From: Atriophallophorus winterbourni
Lineage: Eukaryota; Platyhelminthes; Trematoda; Plagiorchiida; Microphallidae
Direction: 5' to 3'
DNA length: 64,000 bases
Assembly (NCBI GenBank): GCA_013407085.1
Contig: JACCGJ010000645.1
Span: 62,001-126,000, forward strand
Under the pieces are notes generated by a model. It saw only the letters and a list, made by a program, of their open reading frames with translations, had not been told where the DNA came from and did no database searches. This document shows, in pieces, positions 56,032 to 64,000 of this stretch (the stretch's first letter is position 1; each line of letters begins with the position of its first letter). Made by a program: the position numbers and the translations under genes.

Positions 56032-56229
56032 CTTCATTATTGTTTCGTTCGGAACAAAAGCATCGGTGGATGGGTGGTTGCAGTATAACGCACCATCTAC
56101 ACATGGACAGCAGTCAATAAACTGCAAGTAACGATGCTCATTGTTTAAAACTTCATGGCGTTTGTAGCTTTGAATAAATTGGAAGAATACACTTGGTTGT
56201 CTGATAGTTGGGTGTTTTGAATAAAACAT
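56032..56229 (-). CDS. Unrecognised open exon-like frame (copy 2)
   Basis: Same translation and splice-like borders as 23320-23517. No function recognised. Confidence 0.25.
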
Positions 56230-57115
56230 CTGGCGGTGCAAGCAAGATGGGTAATCGAGGGAGCAAAGTTTCACTTGCAATCAGTATTGATTGATCTTTT
56301 ACAGAGGAGTGTGGATTTCGCTGTCTTTCCTCGTACGGATGTCATTTACAAACTACTATTAATATTTATTTCATGAAATCCTTCACTCGGAAGATGAGCG
56401 CACAAAAGTCACCCCACGAAAAGTGCAACGTACGGCATTCAAAAAAGTACATAAAATGTGCTCCTTTTATGCAGCGAGAATAGATCTTTAATGAGCTAGA
56501 CAAGACGCTCACACAAACTTCTTCAATGACCAATGGCCACAATGCTGCAGATCTTTTGAACTCTTCGCTTAAAGCCTTCCGTCGAACACAAGCACAATTA
56601 GATGATGCTTCATACGACGAACTTTGCAACCCATCTTTTGTAACAAGTTGAGGATATACTTGTTGACTTGCTTTAATTCCGTTCCCAAGTGGTCTGGTTA
56701 GGCCCAGGATCATAAGCTTGCACGTCTATTACGAAGGCCATCACGTCCTTCAAAGCGATTTAGTGCAGTTTCACAAAGCTTGATTTGAGCGGCACACAAG
56801 CAGCTTCGCACAAAACTTCGACTCCATGACGATCAAGGAACTCGTAGAATAGTTTTCAAACTTCATTATGTCGTCAGCTACTCGAATCATGGGTTAATGC
56901 ACACGAGTGTGGTTGATGTTTTAAAATTTCTGGATATGGCCATCAACACCCTACGGTAACGGATTTCGTCTTACCCTGAGTGTTTTCGTACTCACAAAGT
57001 CAAATTTCACATATAGAAGCGTTACATTACACGAGGATTATTGCGGATCCAGTTGTTCGACTGTTAGCATTGCTATAGAGATCTTAACACAGGTAGCAGC
57101 TCAGCGCAAAATAGA

Positions 57116-57364
57116 CTATGTCTTGCTGCTCATTGTGTCAAGCGTAATCCAACGCAAATACTTAATAGACGAAGCGAAATTCGGAATTCCTAGACCACCA
57201 GACACTTTTGGTGCGTGGAAATATACAACAGGTGTGTAATGGGAGACGCGGTTATTTTCGCACAGAATGTAGAGTAAGTCGATCCTAAGTCTGTATCGTT
57301 TTCTCGTTGATTGCGCCAAGGCACAGAGGACAGTAACACATCGGCATTGCATTTTAACGCATTA
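57116..57364 (-). mobile_element. LINE RT C-terminal fragment (copy 2)
   Basis: Homologue of 24412-24660, with SGGLGIPNFASS. Confidence 0.6.
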
Positions 57365-57424
57365 TCATCATGAGCAGCATTACATCGATTGCAAGTGCTC
57401 TACTGTCACACAAACATTATAGCG

Positions 57425-58750
57425 GACCGCACTTGCGGCACAAAGACGTTTTCAAAAGAGATATGAAAGCTCTTGACATTGACCCCGCGAGTTGGAACAA
57501 CTTGCACATGATCGCTCACATTGGAAGTATTGTGTAAAGCGTTGTCTGCAAGCTGGGGATGAGCAGATACAGCTTTTGGCTGCTGAACGCAGATCACGCC
57601 ACCGGTGTGCAACTGACGCCCTACAACCTAATTCAAAGTTCAAAGTTTTAATGGTCCAAAAAGTAAATACTTTACAGTAACCACAGATTAAAAATATAGG
57701 GAATTCATAAAAACAACACAAATGTTTTATACACATGGAAAGTCAGCACGTGTATTCAGGTGCAAGGTTGGGTTTGGTCAACATATACTTGTCAAGTTCA
57801 GCCTTGAACATGTTCAGGCTTGTTGCGAAAATGATATGTGGGGGCAGTGAGTTCCATAGAAAACAGACTCTGACAGCAAAGAAAAACCTTCGACAATTTG
57901 ATCTGGAGTGTGGAATAATTAACTTGTATCCATGCGATCTGATACCACGTGCTTCTTGCCGATGAAACAGGTGTTCGAGTGGGTGATCCACTGTATGCAG
58001 AATATTGAAAAGCAGGATCAAGTCACCCCTGAGACGACGGTACGAAAAGTCAAAGAGGTTTAGTGTTGCAATCCGCTCCTCGTATGGCCTGTTGTATAGA
58101 CCGGTCACCAGTTTTGTAGCGCGGTGGTATACCAGTTGCAGCAAGGTCATGTCCTTTTGTAACCATGGGGACCATGCTTGAACAGCATACTCCATTGTTG
58201 GTCTGATATAGGTGTTAATTATACGTGGGAGTATCTGCGTTGAGAAACGACCGAAGATCCTTCTGAGCAATGCTAAGATTTGGCAGGACTTTTTGTATAC
58301 AACAGAACAGTGCCGTGAAGACTTCAGGTTACTGCTAATCCACACGCCCAGGTCTTTCTCTTCAGTAACCCATGGAAGTTGCTGAGATCCCAGAGAATAT
58401 GAGAATTCGAATGATTTACCGACGTTCAACATTTACATTTTTGGATGTTGAATGGTAAGCAGTTCCGCAAGGACCAGTTATGAAGTGCTTCGAGATCTTT
58501 TTGCAGAATTTCGCAATCTTCTATGGTGCGTATGCTAGTCCAGACTTTGATGTCATCCGCAAATAAAATGATTTTTCTGCGTACGATTTCAGGTATATCA
58601 TTCGCGTACACGAGGAAGAGTCTGGCCTATCTTTGCAAGCGCTGCGGGAGAGATTGTTCCTCCCGAATCGGACTGTTTAGTCATTCAAAAAGCTGTTTAT
58701 ACATGAAAATTCATGCGATTGTGATGTACATCCATGGTCGACCGAAGTAG
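57425..58750 (+). mobile_element. LINE-A 3' end split by a CR1-like insertion
   Basis: The left part at 57425-57628 and the right part at 58623-58750 are contiguous in copy 1 (25425-25755). The right part shows the best zinc-finger tail: [20 protein letters not shown] followed by SKSC. Confidence 0.75.
57629..58622 (-). mobile_element. CR1-like LINE, 5'-truncated, copy-2 specific
   Basis: At 58426-58611 the RT frame reads IILFADDIKVWTSIRTIED with the F-A-D-D motif. At 57743-58432 the RT thumb/C-terminus reads WVTEEKDLGVWISSNLKSS, YIRPTMEYAVQAWSPWLQKD and FFAVRVCFLWNSLPPHI. A single frame break separates them near 58430. The 3' terminus has an ATTAAAACTTTGAACTTTGA repeat tail. No clear target-site duplication. 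Confidence 0.88.
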
Positions 58751-59121
58751 GCCAACAAAAAACGGAGAAACCGGATAACCTTGTCGGACAACATGAACCG
58801 TAGGAAAATTTACGGCCTGGCTATTGTATATCCTAACGCGAACACAACGAAAGCGAGACATGTCAAACCTCTATTATGACTTCAGCAGTCCCGGACTCAG
58901 ATAACCTATATACAAAGATTGACTGGAGGTTTTCAGAGGGGTGAATTAGGCACATATGATCTACACAAACAAAAACGAATTTTCTACACCTATGCGAACA
59001 TAGAATGATTGAAGAATCTTCTCAACTACGGAAATAAATTCTATCTTTAGAGACAGAACGGTACGCATAGTAATGTTTGATTGTATGACTACAACAGAAG
59101 CTGGAAAACTCAATCGGGTTC

Positions 59122-59388
59122 ATGTGCATCAAATTAATGACGATACAATTTTTGATCTCTGCTGCGCTTAGTGGCATATTATCCACTGGTTGGGGTTCAT
59201 ACACTGAATTGAATGCCCTCCGTCATAAAAAAATGTTCGGCAAAAAACATGATTACATTAAATTCGGTCCTTGTGATTGCCCGGTCAATGGAATGAGAAG
59301 TGGCAAGTGTTGTGGACGATTGTCGCATTACTGGCTACCCGAATCTCTGCCTTCTTTTCTTAGCCGGTCAAATTGTACGTTTGAGTAA
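59122..59388 (+). CDS. Hypothetical small secreted Cys-containing protein (88 aa), copy 2
   Basis: Identical to 26141-26407; same comments apply. Confidence 0.3.
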   Translation: MCIKLMTIQFLISAALSGILSTGWGSYTELNALRHKKMFGKKHDYIKFGPCDCPVNGMRSGKCCGRLSHYWLPESLPSFLSRSNCTFE

Positions 59389-60175
59389 AAATTTCCATTT
59401 TATGAGCATAATTATATAGCAGGATATGCCTGTCCGTATTTTAAGTAAGCTATGTTGTTGTCGACCACGGACGTACATCACAATCGCGTGAATTTTCATG
59501 TTCTACAGCATTTTGAATGACTAAATAGTCCGGATCGAACATTAAACAGGGAATCAATATCAAGTGATATTATAGAGGGCGTAAAGTGCATTATCGAAGA
59601 GTGTCAATCAAGAGCTCTCGGTTGATATGCGGAATACCGCCCTTCGGTACAATGCCAGAGAGGGAAGCGCCGAAAAACCCAACCCGCACTAAGTTGGTTT
59701 GCCGAGGAATTTCATGAGAATGGTTAAAGTGACAACTCACTCGAAAACAACACCAGTCATTGAAAGTCATGCCATTCATCGAGGTTGGTCAATAGGCCCA
59801 TCGCGATGAAGGCTCGAAAGAAATCGTTTGACAAATCAGATGGAAGTGACAACTGGGACAGACATTAAGAATGACCTCCGGATGCACGAGATCAACCTAT
59901 AAGTGTCGGGTGTGTTTTATTCCAATTGCGTAATAAACGCGGAAATCGGTGCTGGTTTAATTTCGATGCGTTAAACCAGGGGTGAGATGCGTAACGCAAT
60001 AGGTGGCTAGATAGAAAACGACGTGATTAAAGTTGGCTTGTGTGTCCTCGAGATGGGGTCGACAACGTAAAGGAGTTAGACCCGGAACGCGATTTGACCT
60101 GGATCTATCTCTATAAATCAGTATGTGTTGATTTTGGACAGGGTATTGAAACATCACGAACAAATCGTTTCTGAA

Positions 60176-60450
60176 CGCATAGGTTCTGAGGTACTTTGTA
60201 AAACGTCATCAAGCTTGGGAAGAGCAGATAATGCAATCGGATGCTGATCGTAGATCACGCGGTCAGCGTGCGACTGGCACCGATCGATCGAGTACTGTTT
60301 ATCGCTGTAAGCGCTGCGGTAGAGATTGTTTCTTCCTAATCGGACTGTTTTGTCATCTGAAACGTTGTAGAACATCAAACCGTCATGCGCTTGTGATGTA
60401 CATCTATAGTCGACATCGACAGAAGAAAAAAAAACATATACTATCCTCGA
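60176..60450 (+). mobile_element. LINE-A 3' end with zinc-finger tail (copy 2)
   Basis: [20 protein letters not shown] then LKRC retains the C-x2-C pairing. Confidence 0.7.
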
Positions 60451-61172
60451 AATACTCCAGCCGAGTTTAAGTGAAACATTGCGGGAAACCATACAAACAA
60501 CTGAGACAGCATATTCAGGTTTTACTGAGTGGGTCATACCAACCAGGTGAGCTATAATCGAACTGTTGAATCTGTAGAACAAATTTTTCTCAGCCAACTT
60601 GGGTAGTGTTCAGACATTCGACACAACGCATGGACTGTCGAATAAAAACTTAGCATACGTTTGAGTCGATTCCAAACAATGTGTCACGGAGAATTGTTGG
60701 CAGCAGCTAGAGGATAGTGGAGGCAATAGAAGTTTAAATCTTCAGACCGAAGTTTTGCGTTCATAAAGAAATATTCCACGATATTTAACTACACTACCCA
60801 ACACCAACACCTACTGTACGAGAACAAGTAATATCACGTTCCATTAAACTAACCTATAATGTTTGATATGGATCAAATACATTTATTGATTTCTTTCTTG
60901 TACGCATAGTAGAGGTGAAATACCGAAAAGAAAATCTTCCACTCTTATTTTCTGAAGTTAATTTGGAAGAATCATCATGTCGCATTGATGTACAATTCTT
61001 TTGTATTACACACAATTGACGCCAGGGTAAATTGAAGAGAGATTCTGCAGTCTCAAGGTCGTCATGATATACTCGTCTGAGTATCATATGGTTTGTGATT
61101 TCATACACACACATATGTTACCATTGTGTGATATATCACGAAACAAAAGAAAGCACTTATTCAATTAGTTAA

Positions 61173-61749
61173 CACTTTCAGGACGGATGTAACCTTTTGG
61201 TTACATGAACTTCGCAAGTAATTTTAAGCTAATTCTAACTGAATTTTCCGAATTTTTTTGCACGGCGGCATACAGAATTTTGTCAACTGCAGGGTGGTTT
61301 TCTTCTTTGTTCGCAATCATTATTGACTTGTCCACAGTGAAAGAGAAAGTATGTGCTGGTACGGGTTTCGAACGTATCCTCACAATTCGCAGTTTTGTGA
61401 GCCGAAGAAAAATCGTGTGAAAGTCTCAGTTATTATAAATTTTGTTCCAGTATAAACTTAGTCATGCCTACAAAGACATTATGTAAAAAAATTGGAATAA
61501 ATCAGAAAATGTTCGAAATGCGTTGCGTTTAAATAGTTGTAACCTTTATGTTACATCCGGCAGAAGTCACCAAAATCGTACACTGGTGACTTATGCCGGA
61601 TGTAACCAATTGGTTACATTTTGTTATTTTTTCAATTATGTGAATATCACAAACTTTTTATATTATTTGTGTTATTTCACGCCTGGGCAACTCGTTTCCG
61701 AAGAAAAATATTTTATTTCGGATTAGAAAATAATTCAGGCATGAAAGGG
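61173..61749. mobile_element. piggyBac-like MITE with internal palindromes, 577 bp
   Basis: Flanked by TTAA (61169-61172 and 61750-61753); copy 1 has a single TTAA. The ends are CACTTTCAGGAC and, reversed, CCCTTTCATGCC, with 9 of 12 matching. TGTAACC-TTTT-GGTTACA near 61188 and ATGTAACCAATTGGTTACAT near 61600 are palindromes. ATCCGGCAGAAGTCACCA and its near-exact reverse complement (about 61556-61602) form an 18-bp hairpin. No transposase. Confidence 0.85.
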
Positions 61750-62449
61750 TTAAGCCATAGAGTGATAGATTTAGTGGGACCTTCTAGTGTAGATGATACT
61801 AGAACAAGGGCCTGCTAAATTGAAGGATCGTAAGAGACGTGCGCTCAGAAAACACAGCTTTTGGTACATAGTTAGAAAAATAAATTTCGAAACCGTTGAG
61901 CACGGCGAAAGCACACTGAATTCAACGTAGAAAACAATATAGTTAGTCGAGAAACAAAGGCTAGCAAAAAGAAGCAAAGCTTCGAAAGTTTGCGCCAAAA
62001 TCGAATGGCATCCATGGTGTTATTAACAAGAATGTGGTTTCTGCAAGTGTGCTCAAAACAATAACAACAAGTTTGACAAGCAACAACATAATAATAACCC
62101 AACTAGACGAAAAGTTGGACTCTGTCAATTTTTTCACCAATAATGTATCATATAGTCTTCTTTTCGACGGGCACTGTGCAAGATAAAACGGATTACATCC
62201 AAATTAGCGTAGGATTCTTACATTTTCGGCACCAGCGTGTGTAGTAGTAACAAGGGATTTTAGGAGAAAACATTTTGCAAATACTAGGCTACTTTGCTGT
62301 ACAGAGGAATTTACGGTACAGCATACCCGGAAAAGGAAGCCTGTCAAAATTTAAACATGAAAAAAATAAAGGTTTCGTACAAAGAACGCCGGACAGACAC
62401 GCGATTCCCATACGCATGATTGCAATCTATTGATCGTCGTTGTTCTGTT

Positions 62450-62580
62450 AGCCTCCTTCGGTCAATGTTGACCATGGAGGTAAATCGCAAGGGTATGTCG
62501 GTTTCAGATGACCTAAACAATCCTATTCCGTATGAGCAATCTCTCCCACAGCGCGTCCTGTGAAAGCGATTTAATAAACG
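62450..62580 (-). mobile_element. LINE-A terminal fragment (copy 2)
   Basis: Homologue of 28806-28975. Confidence 0.55.
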
Positions 62581-62690
62581 CCCGCTTCTCCGTCATCCAT
62601 TCTCGGTTTAAGTCACATTTTGTTATGAGCACAAGCCCCAGGAACACCGAGGGTTATTACAGTGTAAAATACCGGACTATTGCACACTTT

Positions 62691-64000
62691 CATCATCATC
62701 AACATCAAAGACAGCAATACACCGGTAGCACGTACCGAATGCTTAACTGCCATACAACCATGAAAAAGTAAAATCCTAAAAGATGGGGAAGGGTGGGACT
62801 TAAATTGCTACGGCTTCTATAGAAGAGTAAGCACAAACAAACTGGGAAGAGGTGCCTACACCTCGAATGGAACATGCATTCAAACAAGTTTCGTGAACGA
62901 GTAGAGCAACATCAGCACGGCAGCTTTCCTTGCGGCTTTCACTGTCATGCATCATAACAAGCTTTTCTCGTCACTCCGCTTGACAACATACAAGGTTATG
63001 CAAACACTCCAAGAAGATGCTTAGTGCAAGACCGCCATTGAACACGGTTTCGGGACATATCCTGAAGCGTAACTAACCATTGCGATATATGATCGCGGGG
63101 ACACCAGCCTGGAAGACGCGCTGCGCCTACTTTGGAAAGGTTACTAGTAAGAATTTTTAGCTGCCTATGCCATGTGACGGTTTGGCCACCCCTAGATTTA
63201 CGCCAATCAGGATGTGGCGTCGCAAAAAGAATCTGTTTCGGAAGTCGGTGGTCCGGCATCCGTAAAACGTGACCCAACCAGCGTAAACTATGCAGGTTGA
63301 TCTGCTTCTCTATATCGACATTACTACCAAACAACTTATTTCGGAGAGCATCGGTGCGCATACGATTGTGACAGCTAACTCCTAGAATGCTGCGGAGACA
63401 CCGGTTGTCAAATACTTGGAGACGCTGAATGTGTTCTTTACGTAAGGTCCAGGTTTCGCACCCATACAGTAACACAGCCCGCACTGTCGCTTTATAGACT
63501 CTACCCTTGAGTAGCAGAGACAGTCCTTTCTGACGCCAGAGGTGACCTAGGTTGCGGAATGCTACGGTCGCTTTAGAAATGCGTGCCGAGACCTCGTTAT
63601 CTAACGATGCAGAATTATTGATACAACTACCGAGATACGTAAAACGATCCACAATTTCAAGCGCCTGATTGTCAAGTAATAAAGCGTTGTTCGATAAGTC
63701 GATGTCCTGCAGAAGAACACTGCACTTAGAGGGCGCAAAACGCATTCCAAATGCGGACACAATACTAGATAGCTTGTTCAGTATCGCCTGTGCATCTGTG
63801 TATGAGTCGAAGAGCAGAACTATGTCATCAGCATAATCCAAGTCGAGAAGCTTGACGCCTGGCATTATGTGAACTCCGAAGGCTGGTGCACCGTCGCTGC
63901 ATAATTCCATGATAGCATCAATTACGAAATTGAACAAAAACGGAGAAATCGGACATCCTTGTCGGACGCCACTTGTAGTGTTGAATTTGGGAGAGAAGTT
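62691..64000 (-). mobile_element. RTE-type LINE running off the window, copy-2 specific
   Basis: Inserted after GCACACTTT (62690), where copy 1 reads uninterrupted (29075/29076). The 3' tail is (GAT)n-like at 62691-62702, followed by the 3' UTR shared with the 37132 and 31747 inserts, and then the intact C-terminal coding frame. The 5' part and far target-site duplication lie beyond 64000. Confidence 0.92.
62996..64000 (-). CDS. RTE-type reverse transcriptase, C-terminal part, open to window end
   Basis: 335 codons without a break. The edge sequence encodes TTSGVRQGCPISPFLFNFVI (RT motif), then LLDLDYADDIVLLFDS with the catalytic Y-A-D-D, then FAPSKCSVLLQDIDLSN, YLGSCINNSASLDNE, LLYGCETWTLRKEH, RWLGHVLRMPDHRLPKQI and [14 protein letters not shown] before TAA. 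Because no stop or frameshift is seen, this may be part of a young and possibly active copy. The endonuclease is outside the window. Confidence 0.92.
   Translation of the reverse strand, partial: NFSPKFNTTSGVRQGCPISPFLFNFVIDAIMELCSDGAPAFGVHIMPGVKLLDLDYADDIVLLFDSYTDAQAILNKLSSIVSAFGMRFAPSKCSVLLQDIDLSNNALLLDNQALEIVDRFTYLGSCINNSASLDNEVSARISKATVAFRNLGHLWRQKGLSLLLKGRVYKATVRAVLLYGCETWTLRKEHIQRLQVFDNRCLRSILGVSCHNRMRTDALRNKLFGSNVDIEKQINLHSLRWLGHVLRMPDHRLPKQILFATPHPDWRKSRGGQTVTWHRQLKILTSNLSKVGAARLPGWCPRDHISQWLVTLQDMSRNRVQWRSCTKHLLGVFA

Larger units (their letters stand above)
41004..62690. repeat. Large direct duplication, copy 2 (about 21.7 kb)
   Basis: Collinear with 7175-29075, same orientation. 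Copy-2-only insertions are the MITE at 44133-44356, R1 at 46817-47040 and 48334-48583, the SINE-like insert at 49160-49726, the RTE at 50270-53435, a CR1-like insert at 57629-58622 and the MITE at 61173-61749. Homology stops at 62690, where another LINE is inserted. Confidence 0.95.

Noticed and set aside
1..64000. CRISPR arrays, bacterial operons, rRNA or tRNA genes
   Set aside because: No regularly spaced repeats with unique spacers, no ribosome-binding-site operon structure, and no recognisable rRNA or cloverleaf tRNA sequence.

Overview
This is eukaryotic DNA. It most likely comes from a digenean fluke or a related flatworm. The inference rests on gene structure (a 37-nt micro-intron beside introns of 1.4-8 kb), about 40% GC by eye, and the transposon mix: CR1-like and RTE-like LINEs, Penelope-like fragments, a Ty3/Gypsy Gag of the CsRn1 style, a Tigger derivative and piggyBac-like MITEs. 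The species cannot be named from the sequence. Almost every long open frame is a decayed transposon. The host genes lie in short exons that were recovered by reading splice sites.

Two host genes are supported, both on the minus strand. The first is a complete seven-exon gene for mitochondrial ribosomal protein uL3m (MRPL3), running from the ATG at 38091 to the stop at 16581; the joined frame is 384 codons. The second begins at 13801 and runs to lower coordinates. It has a signal peptide, a neuregulin/Vein-like N-terminal region ending in C-S-D-C, and an immunoglobulin domain split over two or three exons (13327-13801, 3495-3657, probably 2843-3178). It looks like a flatworm EGFR-ligand gene, but the EGF module was not found.

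A large direct duplication dominates the window. The segment 7175-29075 recurs at 41004-62690, and the second copy begins at the first base after a run of exactly 1000 N (40004-41003). Copy 2 carries MRPL3 exons 7 and 6 and a neuregulin-like exon 1 broken by a frameshift, a nonsense codon and a piggyBac-like MITE. MRPL3 exons 1-5 of copy 2 are not in the window; an RTE-type LINE inserted at 62691 runs off its end. Each copy has transposons the other lacks, often with clean target-site duplications. This means either an old segmental duplication or two divergent haplotypes scaffolded side by side.

Layout: 1-2340 decayed CR1-like LINE; 2843-3657 immunoglobulin exons; 4380-6340 CR1 and Penelope-like fragments; 7620-11345 old LINE (called LINE-A here); 11507-13093 LTR piece and Tigger derivative; 13327-13801 neuregulin-like exon 1; 14280-15640 LINE-A tail and Gag remnant; 16581-38091 MRPL3, its introns full of LINE, Penelope-like, SINE-like and R1 repeats; 38730-39286 RTE fragment; gap; 41004-62690 second copy; 62691-64000 RTE-type LINE with an open RT frame. 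Three hammerhead-ribozyme-like motifs (18774, 23224, 55936, plus strand) and a long foldback hairpin beside two of them are the most unusual non-coding structures.
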